Positions 1 through 8,426 are shown, numbered from the stretch's first letter. The stretch is DNA of 64,000 nucleotides from Actinoplanes sp. NBC_00393 (GCF_036053395.1 NZ_CP107942.1:6280501-6344500), one strand, 5' to 3'. Translations and numbers: made by a program. Notes: generated from the letters alone by a model not told the origin.

Positions 1-672
1 CGTCTGGTCCGCGGTGGCGGTCTGCTCGACCAGGCCGGCCGGGGTGTTCAGAGCGACCACCTCGCCGCGGTCGATCACCGCGATCCGGTCGCAGAGCCGC
101 TCGGCCTCCTCCATGAAGTGGGTGACCAGCAGCAGGGTGACGCCCCGGTCCCGGACCCCGGAGATCAGTTCCCAGGTGTCCCGGCGGGCCTGCGGGTCGA
201 GGCCGGTGGTCAGCTCGTCGAGGATCGCGACCTTGGGGTTGCCGATGAGGGCCAGCGCGATCGACAGCCGCTGCTTCTGGCCGCCGGAGAGCTTGCCGAA
301 GTAGGTCTTCAGTTTCTCGTCGAGACCCAGGTCGGCGGCGAGCTCCCGCCAGTCCGCCGGGTTCGGGTAGAAGGCGCTGTACAGCTCCAGCACCTCGCGG
401 ACGGTCAGCTTCTCCTGCAGCTCGCTCTCCTGCAGCTGCACGCCGACCTCCGCGCGCAGGGCCCGGTCGCGCGGCTCACGGCCCAGCACGGTGATCGTGC
501 CGGAGTCCGGCGTACGCAGCCCCGAGATGCACTCGACCGTGGTGGTCTTACCGGCCCCGTTCGGCCCGAGGATCCCGAAGATCTCGCCGGCCTCGACCGT
601 GAAGGAGACGTCCCGGACGGCGACCGTCTCGCCGTACCTCTTGCTGAGGTTCTTGACTTCGATGACTGGCAT
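1..672 (-). CDS. ABC transporter ATP-binding protein (3' end outside window)
   Basis: Nucleotide-binding subunit of an ABC exporter, of the type that pairs with a separate membrane permease (DrrA/CcmA-like), acting at the cytoplasmic face. The first 224 residues are visible. Walker A GPNGAGKTT is at about 37-45, the Q-loop near 80, the signature LSGGQKQR at about 128-135, Walker B with catalytic Glu (LDELTTGLDP) near 151-160 and the switch His in VTHFMEEA near 184. The ATG at 672 gives the usual N-terminus MPVIEVKNLS. The Shine-Dalgarno is weak and the start lies in an inverted repeat. The gene runs off the left edge, so the permease would lie outside. The substrate cannot be told. Confidence 0.93.
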   Translation of the reverse strand, partial: MPVIEVKNLSKRYGETVAVRDVSFTVEAGEIFGILGPNGAGKTTTVECISGLRTPDSGTITVLGREPRDRALRAEVGVQLQESELQEKLTVREVLELYSAFYPNPADWRELAADLGLDEKLKTYFGKLSGGQKQRLSIALALIGNPKVAILDELTTGLDPQARRDTWELISGVRDRGVTLLLVTHFMEEAERLCDRIAVIDRGEVVALNTPAGLVEQTATADQT

Positions 673-693
673 GCATCCAGCGTCACGGATGCA
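672..693. promoter_or_regulatory. Inverted repeat over ABC gene start
   Basis: TGCATCC, an 8-bp spacer, then GGATGCA: perfect 7-bp arms abutting the start codon of the leftward ABC ATPase gene. The position over the translation start region suggests an operator or an RNA hairpin controlling that gene. This is inference from position and symmetry only. Confidence 0.4.
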
Positions 694-730
694 CCCCGGT
701 GCCCGAATCGACCAGCGAGAGATCCCGGCG

Positions 731-748
731 ATCCACCGATCGGTGGAT
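731..748. promoter_or_regulatory. Perfect 18-bp palindrome (ATCCACCGA/TCGGTGGAT)
   Basis: A perfect palindrome without a loop lies 19 bp past the glycosyltransferase stop and about 59 bp upstream of the ABC ATPase start. With no loop and no T-run it resembles a dimeric repressor operator (TetR/GntR style) more than a terminator. No regulator gene is visible next to it. Confidence 0.45.
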
Positions 749-766
749 GCCCGGCTCCACCGGTGT

Positions 767-1960
767 CTAGGCCACCGCCTCCGTGCTCGCCTCGACGCTG
801 CTGCTCGTACGCCGCAGGCTGGAGTAGATCGAGCCGACCTGAGCGGCCACCCGCTTCCAGGAGTACGCCTGCCGGGCCCGGTCCAGCGCCGCGGTGGCGT
901 AGGTGAACCGGCGCACCTTGTCGTTCACCAGCCGGCGCAGCGCGCCGCCCATGGCACGCGGGTCGCGCGCCGGGACGAGATCCCCGGTCAGGCCGTCCAC
1001 GACCGTCTCGGTGAGCGCGCCCTCCGCAGTGCCGATGATCGGTACGCCGCACGCCATCGCCTCGAGCGCGGAGTGCTCCTCCCACGGGTTGCCGACGAGC
1101 AGATCAGCGGACCGGTACCAGCTCGGCATGTCGTTGCGCGGCACGGCGCCGACCAGCTTGAACCGGTCCGCCACCTGGAACTGCTCGGCCATCGCCCGCA
1201 GCGCCTTCGCACCCGGGTCGCCGGGCAGCTGCTCCGGCGACGGCCCACCGACCACGATCATCTCGGCGCCCGGGACGTAGCGCATCGCCTGGATGACGTC
1301 GCCGAACCCTTTGCGCTCGACCAGCTTGCCGACGGACAGGATGCGGGGGCGTTCCGGGTCCCGCGGCACGGACGGGCCCTCCGGGGTGAACCGGTCGCTG
1401 TTCACGCCGGACGGGACGACCGACAGCCGCGCCCGGGGGACACCGATGCGCACGAGTCCGCGTACCTCGTCCTGGGTCTGTGCGACGACCCGGTCCACCG
1501 CGCGGCCGAGCGCGCGCTCGTAGCCGGACCGGGACGGGCCCTGCGGATTCTTCCCGTGCGGCTCCACCGCGCCCAGCTCATGGAAGGACTGCACCACCGG
1601 GATGCCGATCTGGCGTGCCGCGGTGACCGCGGCGAGGCCGCTGGTCCAGAAGTGGGCGTGCGCGACCTCCGGGGCCCAGTCGCTGTCGCGCCACTGCTCG
1701 CTGAGCACCCGCGCGAACTCGCCCATGTGGGGCAGCAGAAGGTCTTCCGGGACCGGCTGGGCCGGTCCGGCGGCGACGTGGACCACGCGCACGCCGCTCG
1801 GGGTGAGCACCACCTCGGCGGCATCCGGGTCGTCACGCCGGGTGTAGACGCGAACGTCGTGCCCGAGCTCGACCAACGCCTCGGAGAGCTCGGCGACGTG
1901 GGCGTGCTGATCGCCGGAGCCGAGCGGGCTGGCCTGCTCGGAGATCATCGCAATTCGCAC
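767..1960 (-). CDS. GT4-family glycosyltransferase
   Basis: A 397-residue GT-B retaining glycosyltransferase. The N-terminal half has the donor/acceptor start VRIAMISEQASPLG and an HFWTSG stretch; the C-terminal Rossmann half begins at PRILSVGKLVERKGF. The family's E-x7-E motif is present in NPWEEHSALEAMACGVPII. The GTG start at 1960 follows GGAGGAG with good spacing. It is monocistronic and divergent from the SRPBCC gene at 2042. The acceptor is unknown; members of this actinobacterial group are usually annotated only as GT4. Function at family level is secure, substrate is not. Confidence 0.9.
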   Translation of the reverse strand: MRIAMISEQASPLGSGDQHAHVAELSEALVELGHDVRVYTRRDDPDAAEVVLTPSGVRVVHVAAGPAQPVPEDLLLPHMGEFARVLSEQWRDSDWAPEVAHAHFWTSGLAAVTAARQIGIPVVQSFHELGAVEPHGKNPQGPSRSGYERALGRAVDRVVAQTQDEVRGLVRIGVPRARLSVVPSGVNSDRFTPEGPSVPRDPERPRILSVGKLVERKGFGDVIQAMRYVPGAEMIVVGGPSPEQLPGDPGAKALRAMAEQFQVADRFKLVGAVPRNDMPSWYRSADLLVGNPWEEHSALEAMACGVPIIGTAEGALTETVVDGLTGDLVPARDPRAMGGALRRLVNDKVRRFTYATAALDRARQAYSWKRVAAQVGSIYSSLRRTSSSVEASTEAVA

Positions 1961-2041
1961 GGGGTCTCCTCCAGCCGGGATACGAATACGCGGTGCCAGT
2001 TGCCGGTAGGCCCCTGGCGTAAACATGCGTCCGCAGGGTAT

Positions 2042-2500
2042 GTGCCGGTCGTGGCGAGAGTTACGCGTACCGTTCAGGCCCCACCCGATCGAGTCTTCGA
2101 GGTCCTGGCCGACGGCTGGACCTACAGCGACTGGGTCGTGGGCACCGTCCATATCCGTGATGTGGAGCCGTCCTGGCCGCAACCCGGGTCGAAGCTGCAC
2201 CACAAGGCCGGCCCGTGGCCGCTGTCGCTGCACGACTCGTCGACGGTGCTCATCTGCGAGCCCGGCCGGCGACTGAAGCTCAACGCCGGCCTGTGGCCGC
2301 TGGGCGCCGCGGTGGTCGACATCCTCCTCGAACCGGCCGGCGAGTCCGCCACCCGGGTGATCATCGAGGAGGATTTCGAGGAGGGTCCGCTGCGCTGGGC
2401 CAGGAACAAGCTCAACGACCTGGTCCTGCACCAGCGCAACGTGGAGACTCTGCGCCGCCTGGCCGACATCGTCGAGCGGGACCGCGAGACTCAGCGGTAG
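2042..2500 (+). CDS. SRPBCC family protein
   Basis: A 152-residue START/Bet v 1-like (SRPBCC) protein that probably binds a hydrophobic ligand. The N-terminal strand-helix pattern VTRTVQAPPDRVFEVLADGW and the following WVVGTVHIRDV block fit the polyketide-cyclase/dehydrase branch. A GTG at 2042 is used here; a second in-frame GTG at 2051 is equally plausible, and neither has a strong ribosome-binding site. Its 3' end overlaps the stop of the opposite-strand oxidoreductase by 10 bp. The ligand and reaction, if any, are unknown. Confidence 0.8.
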   Translation: MPVVARVTRTVQAPPDRVFEVLADGWTYSDWVVGTVHIRDVEPSWPQPGSKLHHKAGPWPLSLHDSSTVLICEPGRRLKLNAGLWPLGAAVVDILLEPAGESATRVIIEEDFEEGPLRWARNKLNDLVLHQRNVETLRRLADIVERDRETQR

Positions 2501-4071
2501 ATCGCACGGTGCGCGCCGCTGATCACCGCCCGGTACAGCCCGCCGGTCAGCGCGCGGTCCCGGGCGATCGCCGCCCGCGCTGCGTTGGCGCCCGGCGCCC
2601 CGTGCACGCCACCACCCGGGTGCGCCGACGCGCTGCCCAGGAAGAGCCGGTCGACCGGGGTGTCCGGGCGGCCCAGGCCGGGGACCGGGCGCAGGAACAG
2701 CTGCTGGTACGCCGCTGCCGTACCGCCGCCGAGCGCCCCGCCGACCAGTGACGGGTTCTCCCGCTCCAGGTCGGCCGGGGAGAACACGTTGCGGGCCTCC
2801 ACCTGGCTGCGGAATCCGGGCGCGTGCTCCTCGACGACGGCCTCCATCCGCTGCACGTGCTCGTCGATCTCCTCCGCCTTCCAGGACCGGCGGTGCGGCA
2901 GGTGGGTGTACGCCCACACCGACTCGGTCCCCTCCGGCGAATGCGTCGGATCGGCCGTGGTCATCTGCCCGAGCAGCAGGAACGGGTGGTCGGGCAGCTC
3001 GTCGGTGGCGAGCCGGGCCGAATAGCGGGTCAGCCCGTTCAGATCCGCGCCGAGATGCACCGTGCCGGCCCCGGCCGCGGCCGGATTCCGCCACGGCATC
3101 CGGGTCCGCACCGCCCAGTCGACCTTGACGGTCGCGCCGTCCCAGCGGAAATGCGCCAGATCCTCCACGAACCTCGACGGCAGCCAGCGTTCGCCGACCA
3201 TGTCCAGGAACAGCGCCGGGGCGGGCACGTCGGCGATCACCGCACGCCGGGCCCGCCAGTCCCGGCCGTCAGCGGTCCGCACCCCCATCGCCTGCCCGCG
3301 GGCCACCAGGACCCGGCTGACCGGCGCGTTGTAGACGATCTCCCCGGGGAATCGCTTCACCAGCGCCGACGTGATCTCCTGAGCGCCGCCGACCGGGACC
3401 GGCCAGCCGAACTCCTGACCGAGCATGGCGAGCAGCCAGCCGTACACGCCGCCGCCCGCCTCCTCCGGCGACAGGTCGGTGTGCAGGGCACAGCCGGCCA
3501 GGGCCAGTTTCGCGCCCTCGCCCTCGAAGAGTTCGGCGCCGATCTCGCGTACCGACAGAACCAGGCGCCGGGCCAGCCGCAGCGCACCGGAGACGCGCAG
3601 CTGGCGGGCCAGGCCGAGACCGGCGCGGACCGGCGGGAACGGGGTGAACAGTGTGTCCAGCATCGGGCCGGAGACGTCGCGCCAGTCCTGGTACGCCTGC
3701 CGCCAGCGCTCGCCGTCACCGGCCGCGAACTGCTCCATCGACTCCATCGTCTTCGCCAGATCCCGGTTGACGGTGGCGGCCCGGCCGTCCGGGAGCAGGT
3801 GGGTGAACACGTCCGGGGCGTGCGTCCAGCGCAGACCCTGCTCGCCGAGCTGCAGCGCCTTCATCACCGGTGAGGCGTACCCGAGCGGATAGAAGGAGCT
3901 GAACAGGTCGGACAGGTAGCCCGGGGCGGTCACGAAGCCGGAACGGACCGCGCCGCCGGGCTGCGGCGTGGCCTCCAGCACCCGCACCGACCACCCCGCA
4001 TCGGCCAGCAGATTCGCCGCCACCAATCCGTTGTGCCCGGCACCGACCACGATCGCATCCACAGTCTCCAC
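2491..4071 (-). CDS. FAD-dependent oxidoreductase (phytoene-desaturase-like)
   Basis: A 526-residue flavoprotein of the amine-oxidase/phytoene desaturase superfamily. The dinucleotide-binding motif VVGAGHNGLVAANLLADAG is at about 8-26, followed by the second FAD motif LEATPQPGGAVRS near 32-45. A C-terminal FAD-contact block lies around the GSASAHPGGGVHGAPG segment near 485-500. This C-terminal pattern is typical of the NAD(P)/FAD oxidoreductases often called PDS-like, many not in carotenoid pathways. No carotenoid genes (crtB, crtE) are nearby, so a carotenoid role is not supported. It converges on the SRPBCC gene. Confidence 0.88.
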   Translation of the reverse strand: METVDAIVVGAGHNGLVAANLLADAGWSVRVLEATPQPGGAVRSGFVTAPGYLSDLFSSFYPLGYASPVMKALQLGEQGLRWTHAPDVFTHLLPDGRAATVNRDLAKTMESMEQFAAGDGERWRQAYQDWRDVSGPMLDTLFTPFPPVRAGLGLARQLRVSGALRLARRLVLSVREIGAELFEGEGAKLALAGCALHTDLSPEEAGGGVYGWLLAMLGQEFGWPVPVGGAQEITSALVKRFPGEIVYNAPVSRVLVARGQAMGVRTADGRDWRARRAVIADVPAPALFLDMVGERWLPSRFVEDLAHFRWDGATVKVDWAVRTRMPWRNPAAAGAGTVHLGADLNGLTRYSARLATDELPDHPFLLLGQMTTADPTHSPEGTESVWAYTHLPHRRSWKAEEIDEHVQRMEAVVEEHAPGFRSQVEARNVFSPADLERENPSLVGGALGGGTAAAYQQLFLRPVPGLGRPDTPVDRLFLGSASAHPGGGVHGAPGANAARAAIARDRALTGGLYRAVISGAHRAIYR

Positions 4072-4160
4072 AGCCGAACGCTACCCACGGAATCGCTGTT
4101 TACTCGCCCTACCTGGGGGCACCACTTCCATGCAGATCAAGGACGTGAAGGGAGAACCTC

Positions 4161-4625
4161 GTGAGTACCGTCACCGAGTTCGTTGATGTCAACGTCCCGG
4201 TACGCACCGCATACAACCAGTGGACCCAGTTCGAGGAGTTCCCCCGGTTCATGGAGGGTGTCCAGGAGATCAGCCAGATCGACGACACCCACACGCACTG
4301 GAAGACCGAGATCGCCGGTGTGAAGCGCGAGTTCGACGCCGAGATCACCGAACAGCTGCCCGACGAGCGGGTGGCCTGGCACGCGACCGGCGGCGAGAAG
4401 CAGGCCGGCGTGGTGACCTTCCACCGGCTCGACGACGACCACACCCGGGTCACCGTCCAGATGGACTTCGACCCGCAGGGCATCGTCGAAACCGCCGGCG
4501 ACAAGCTCGGCATCCTGGACCGCCGGGTGAAGGGCGACCTGCACCGGTTCAAGGAGTTCATCGAGAGCCGCGGCGGCATCGAGACCGGCGCCTGGCGCGG
4601 CCAGGTGGACCGGCCCGGCAACTGA
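4161..4625 (+). CDS. SRPBCC family protein (COQ10/cyclase-like)
   Basis: A 154-residue SRPBCC protein. The start MSTVTEFVDVNVPVRTAYNQ and the WTQFEEFPRFMEGV motif are characteristic of the polyketide cyclase/coenzyme-Q-binding type found widely in actinobacteria, sometimes under stress control. The GTG start at 4161 follows AAGGGAGAA. A clear factor-independent terminator sits just downstream, so it is probably transcribed alone. It shares a fold but little sequence with the SRPBCC protein at 2042. The ligand is unknown. Confidence 0.88.
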   Translation: MSTVTEFVDVNVPVRTAYNQWTQFEEFPRFMEGVQEISQIDDTHTHWKTEIAGVKREFDAEITEQLPDERVAWHATGGEKQAGVVTFHRLDDDHTRVTVQMDFDPQGIVETAGDKLGILDRRVKGDLHRFKEFIESRGGIETGAWRGQVDRPGN

Positions 4626-4641
4626 TCGGGCACCCCAGCGA

Positions 4642-4666
4642 ACGGCCGCCTCCGGGCGGCCGTTTC
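4642..4666 (+). terminator. Intrinsic terminator after SRPBCC gene
   Basis: ACGGCCGCC and GGCGGCCGT form a perfect 9-bp GC-rich stem around a 4-nt loop, followed by TTT, 16 bp after the stop at 4625. Confidence 0.8.
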
Positions 4667-4696
4667 GCATGCCCGGGTCCGGGTACCCGATCACCC

Positions 4697-4882
4697 ATGA
4701 CTGATCGTGAGCACGACGGCGTCTGGCGCGACGAGGAGAAGCTTCCCCTCTCGGAACTCACCAAGGCGATGGCTACTTCGGACATCGACGGCCAGAACGA
4801 CCCCAGCGACAACGACACCGGCCAGGAGCCGGCCGCGGCCGATGCGCGGCCGAGCACCACAGGCCGGACCGGCCCACATTAA
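4697..4882 (+). CDS. Small acidic hydrophilic protein
   Basis: A 61-residue, Asp/Glu- and Asn-rich protein without membrane segments; the N-terminal half (WRDEEKLPLSEL) looks structured and the C-terminal half disordered. Codon use fits the genome, with G/C at most third positions. The ATG at 4697 has only a weak ribosome-binding site and the SRPBCC terminator lies just upstream, so it needs its own promoter. Not recognised. The opposite strand is also open, so real coding status is uncertain. Confidence 0.45.
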   Translation: MTDREHDGVWRDEEKLPLSELTKAMATSDIDGQNDPSDNDTGQEPAAADARPSTTGRTGPH

Positions 4883-5020
4883 AACCAATTATTGGTACGA
4901 GTGACGAAAAGTCCCGCCGGTTCGACGGCCCGCCAGGCACGTGGTGCGGGCCGCGACCCGGCCGCCGGGCTCACCCACCACTCCAGCTCACCCCAACCCG
5001 ACCAGCGCCCCGCGAACCCC

Positions 5021-5395
5021 GGCTGACCGCCAGCGCTGCCTCAACGCCCCGCAAAACCCCGGCTGACCGCCAGCGCTGCCTCAGCGCCCCGCAGACAACC
5101 CTGCCCGTCAGCCCACCACCCGTGGCTGACCACCAGCGCTGCCTCAGCGCCCGCGACGACCCCGGCTGACCACCAGCGCTGCCTCAGCGCCCCGCAGACA
5201 ACCCTGCCCGTCAGCCCACCACCCTTGGCTGACCACCAGCGCTGCCTCAGCGCCCGCGACAAACCCCGGCTGACCGCCAGCGCTGCCTCAGCGCCTCGCA
5301 GGCAGCATTGCCGGTCAGCCCGCCACACTCGGCTGGCTCTCAGTGCTGTTTCAGCTGCCCGGAGACGACCCTCAGCGCCAGCTGGACTTGATCAA
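5021..5395. repeat. Tandem repeat array A (alternating 63/40-bp spacing)
   Basis: The core CGCTGCCTCA begins at 5034, 5074, 5137, 5177, 5240 and 5281, with a degenerate copy at 5344. Spacings are 40, 63, 40, 63, 41 and 63 bp. Each core is a hairpin, GCGCTG-CCT-CAGCGC, followed in the long units by a CCCGTCAGCCCACCACCC tail. The array ends in CAGCTGGACTTGATCAAGC, nearly the same end as the array at 18.2 kb. The gap from 4883 to 5020 shows no gene. Reading frames through the array are repeat artefacts. Confidence 0.9.
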
Positions 5396-6213
5396 GCTGC
5401 CGGGTCGGGGTGCTGGCCGACTGCGTTCCCAGCCCATGCCGGGCGCCCGCCGTCGCGCGTCCCGTGTTTGCCGCCGGGGCGGCGCAGGATCAGCCGGCCG
5501 AGTCCCCGTTCGGCACGGATCAGATAGCGGTCGGGAGCGCGGGCGAAACCCCGTTCCCGGAGAACGGTACCCGCGGCGGTGCCGTTGTTCGCCGACCACG
5601 GGGTGCGCACCGACCCGGCGCCCTCGTCGAACCGGATCCGGAACGGTGCAGCCGTCTCCGCGGTCAGCAGGGCAGTGCCGGTACCACCGAGGAACCGCAC
5701 CGGCACCGTGCCGACCGGATCCGGCAGCCACAACTCGGCCAGCCCGGACGCGCCCAGATCGACCCGGCTGATCCGGCCGTTACGCAGATGCAGCTGCTGT
5801 TCCCCCGCACCCGCCGGGAGGCGAATGCCCCATCGGACGTCGCGGTTCAGCACGACCCGCACCTCGTTCGGGCCGTCCCAGCCGGTCTCCCGCAGCCGGA
5901 CCACGACCCGCCCGCCCTGCCGCCGCACCACCGGCGCGACACCCGAATCGGGGGCGGTGCTGATCCGGTACAACAGGCCGGGGAGGGTCGCGAGCTGAAC
6001 ACGTACCCGGCTCGCTGCATCACCCAGAGTGAACGACGCCCGGTTCCGGTCGCCCAGCGGCCCGGCCACCACCCGGTCCGGCGCCTCCGGCGCCGGCTGC
6101 GGCAGCCGCGGCTCGGAGGCCGAGCAGGCAACCGCAACCACCGTCCCGACCAGCACGATCAAAACCGTGACGAACACGCTTGAGCGGCGGCGACGCAAGG
6201 CGGGGGGCACCAT
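5392..6213 (-). CDS. Putative lipoprotein, unknown function
   Basis: A 273-residue exported protein. Basic residues RRRR near the N-terminus precede a hydrophobic stretch (about 13-29) and a lipobox-like VAVAC-SAS, so Cys near residue 30 is probably lipidated and the rest extracellular. The mature part is rich in beta-type sequence with no recognised catalytic motif. A head-group-like adhesin or auto-transporter-like beta fold is possible but unproven. The stop codon lies inside the TGATCA at the boundary of repeat array A. The start at 6213 lacks a clear Shine-Dalgarno; a GTG one codon later is an alternative. Confidence 0.7.
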   Translation of the reverse strand: MVPPALRRRRSSVFVTVLIVLVGTVVAVACSASEPRLPQPAPEAPDRVVAGPLGDRNRASFTLGDAASRVRVQLATLPGLLYRISTAPDSGVAPVVRRQGGRVVVRLRETGWDGPNEVRVVLNRDVRWGIRLPAGAGEQQLHLRNGRISRVDLGASGLAELWLPDPVGTVPVRFLGGTGTALLTAETAAPFRIRFDEGAGSVRTPWSANNGTAAGTVLRERGFARAPDRYLIRAERGLGRLILRRPGGKHGTRDGGRPAWAGNAVGQHPDPAA

Positions 6214-6277
6214 CGGACAACGAAGAATCGGCCGAACGGGTGACGGCGATCCGTCCTGATCGCGCCAGACTGTCCGA

Positions 6278-6487
6278 GTGCGATCTGCCGGTTTCCTCTC
6301 CGAACGTCAGCGCCGCTTCGCGTGGCTGGGCTTCCTGCTAGCCGCCTTCCAGGCCCCCTTGGCCGCGCGGCTGGTCGACGACGCTTCCTGGTTCTTCGCC
6401 ATCGTGGTAGCCCTCGTCGTAGCCACGGTGATCATCGCGGACGACACCCAGCGCCGCCGCCCCGCCACCGTCGACTACCCGGAGTAA
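6278..6487 (+). CDS. Small membrane protein
   Basis: A 69-residue protein with two hydrophobic segments (about 14-32 and 38-53), a basic N-terminus and a charged tail ending in TVDYPE. The GTG at 6278 is the likely start. It converges with the gene at 6475 and the coding ends overlap by 13 bp. No family recognised; predicted from hydropathy, codon use and compact ends. Confidence 0.5.
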   Translation: MRSAGFLSERQRRFAWLGFLLAAFQAPLAARLVDDASWFFAIVVALVVATVIIADDTQRRRPATVDYPE

Positions 6488-7305
6488 TCGGGCAGCGCCT
6501 CATGCCCCGGCCGCCCATGGGTGCGCCGGCGCTCCTTCAGCTCCGCTTCGTAAAGGTGGCGCCGCCCCTGCGCGAGCTGATCCCGGGCGTCCCGCTCGAG
6601 GCTGCGAAACTCGGCGTAGTACCCGTCGTCGTAGGCCTCAACGATCTGGAACGTCCAGTGCCCCGGGATGACGTTGCGCCCGATCAGCTCCCGCTGGATG
6701 CGGTCGGCGACCTCAGTGTGCCCAGCCTGCATAAAGAGCGAGACGGCCTCATCCAGCATGAAGTCGGCGGTCCCGGTCAGCTGGTGCATCGAATACAGAT
6801 GCCCCCGCACCCTCTCCACCGTCTCCAGTGCCTCACTGAGCTTCCCCAGCGCTTGCACAGTGAGGTCATCCAGCCCATCCGGCCGCTGATGCTCCCCGTC
6901 CGGCCCATCCCCCGGCCGCTGGTCCCCCTCCGGTCGCCCTTCCCCCGCGGACCCATCCGCCGGCCGCCGCTCCGCTCCCGATTGCCGCTCCCCAGCGGAC
7001 CCGTCCGCCGGCCGCTGCTCCGCTCCCGGCTGCCGCTGCCCCGCGGGCCCGTCCGCCGGCCGCTGCTCCGCCTTCGACCCGGTCGGCGACTGCTGCTTCC
7101 CTCCAGACTTGTCCGCCGACCAGGGCTCTGACGCCGGCCGCTCTGGCGAATCCGGCCGTTGAAGCTCGCCGCCCGGGTCATCCAGGGTCTGCTGCGCCTC
7201 GCCCCCATCCGGCCGTTGGCCATCCGCCTTCCGCCGATCCGCATCGCCGGCGGTACCAGGCTTCGCCACCCCGTCTCCCCCTTCGCTGCTTCCCCGCTCA
7301 TCCAT
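6475..7305 (-). CDS. Conserved protein with disordered repeat N-terminus
   Basis: A 276-residue protein in two parts. Residues 1-143 are low-complexity and hydrophilic, with four 16-residue repeats of the form EQRPADGSAGERQ at about 80-143. Residues 144-276 form a conserved actinobacterial domain of unknown function (helical GHLYSMHQLTGTADFMLDEAV, GHTEVADRIQREL, then WTFQIVEAYDDGYYAEFR and a basic end RRRTHGRPGHEA). The ATG at 7305 is preferred; a GTG at 7332 would add nine residues. The repeat copy number is a likely site of strain variation. Confidence 0.75.
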   Translation of the reverse strand: MDERGSSEGGDGVAKPGTAGDADRRKADGQRPDGGEAQQTLDDPGGELQRPDSPERPASEPWSADKSGGKQQSPTGSKAEQRPADGPAGQRQPGAEQRPADGSAGERQSGAERRPADGSAGEGRPEGDQRPGDGPDGEHQRPDGLDDLTVQALGKLSEALETVERVRGHLYSMHQLTGTADFMLDEAVSLFMQAGHTEVADRIQRELIGRNVIPGHWTFQIVEAYDDGYYAEFRSLERDARDQLAQGRRHLYEAELKERRRTHGRPGHEALPDYSG

Positions 7306-7439
7306 GTGCCCGCCCGTTCCCCTAATCGCCACTTCATATCCCCGTTCGTCGCCATCTCACCCGCGCCCGCCGCCCAGCCAACGCCCTAGATCAAGGGAAA
7401 GGCCCGACCAAAAGCGAACCCGCCCGGCGCTTGACGAGG

Positions 7440-7672
7440 CCGAGCCCCTACCAGGCCGGCGCCGGACGAGGCCAAGCCCGAACCAGGCCGGCGCCGGCCC
7501 AGGCCAAGCTCCAGCCAGGCTGGCACCGGATCAGGCTGAGCTCCACCAGGCCGCTACCGGACCAGACTGAACCCCAACCAAGTCGGCACCGGCCTGGCTG
7601 AGCCCTAGCCAGGCCGGCGCTGGGCTTCGCCGAGCCCGAACCGGGCCGAGACCGACATCGAGCCGGGCGGCA
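7440..7672. repeat. Tandem repeat array B (about 31.5-bp period)
   Basis: Variants of CCAGGCCGGCGCCGG start at 7451, 7483, 7515, 7546, 7578, 7609 and 7641, so successive copies are 31 or 32 bp apart, half of the 63-bp period of the other arrays. The wider gap 7306-8069 holds no convincing gene. A loosely repeated GCCGAACCGG segment occurs at 7803 and 7860. Confidence 0.8.
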
Positions 7673-8069
7673 CGCCTAAATGCGGCGACCGACAGATACC
7701 GGACGACACCGGTTCACGGCATGGCCGAGATTCCGCTGAACCCCGCCGCGAAACCGGCAGCACCGGCGATCGCCGGAACCAACCTGCCCGCCCAGGGTCA
7801 CCGCCGAACCGGTCGACACCAGCTACCGCCGCAACCAGACTGCGCGACCCAGTGCCGCCGCCGAACCGGCGGACACCAGCCGCCGTCGCGGCCGAGGGTG
7901 GACCGGGCGCCGCCGGGCCGGTGTCGGGTCCGGCTGTGCCGAGCTTGATCGGGCTTGGGCGGCCGGCTCGATGAAGTGATTTCGCAGGTTCCCGGTGGGG
8001 ACGAGTTCAACCGGCCTGCAACGGTTCGGAGAACCGTTGGACACCCGACGGTCCATAACGTTTCTTCTC

Positions 8070-8426
8070 ATGAATGGCCTGTTCAGCAACGCCGCCGCCC
8101 GCGCTGCTCAGCGCTCCGCCCACGCCTCGCTCGCCGACCTGACCGCCGCAGTCGGTGTCAGTGGTATCGCCGCCGCGCAGGAGAACCCCGGCCTGATGTC
8201 CGTGATCGACCAGCACGCCGCCGGCGTGCGGGACAGCCTCGAGGCCGACAGCCGGCCGCTGACCGCGATCCTGCTGGCCGCGTACGCCGAGGGTGTCCGC
8301 GACGCCGCCTTCCAGCACGGCTGGGCCGCACCCGAGGGCCCGATCGACTGGACCGAGAACGACTGGGTCCTGCGCCGCCTGCTCGCCGTCTGCATGCTGT
8401 CGCGCAGCCTGCCGGCGCCCCGCTGA
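8070..8426 (+). CDS. DUF6401-family protein
   Basis: A 118-residue helical protein. The patterns AAAQENPGLMSVIDQHAAGVRD, LTAILLAAYAEGVRDAAFQHGW and IDWTENDWVLRRLLAVCML match my memory of the DUF6401 family, which databases label 'natural product biosynthesis protein' without strong functional evidence. No biosynthetic cluster is near. The ATG at 8070 is used; an upstream start at 7995 would add residues of poor quality. No clear ribosome-binding site. The role is unknown. Confidence 0.7.
   Translation: MNGLFSNAAARAAQRSAHASLADLTAAVGVSGIAAAQENPGLMSVIDQHAAGVRDSLEADSRPLTAILLAAYAEGVRDAAFQHGWAAPEGPIDWTENDWVLRRLLAVCMLSRSLPAPR

Noticed and set aside
2491..4071. Carotenoid desaturase assignment
   Set aside because: The enzyme has the general PDS-like FAD pattern, but no crtB, crtE or cyclase genes are near, so only the family is called.
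5041..5328. 95-residue leftward frame in array A
   Set aside because: Consists only of repeat translation; no homology or ribosome-binding site.
7721..7948. 75-residue rightward reading frame in the 7.3-8.0 kb gap
   Set aside because: It is Arg/Pro/Gly-rich, contains internal repeats (RRTG-type), has no ribosome-binding site and lies among tandem repeats; it looks like an open frame by composition.
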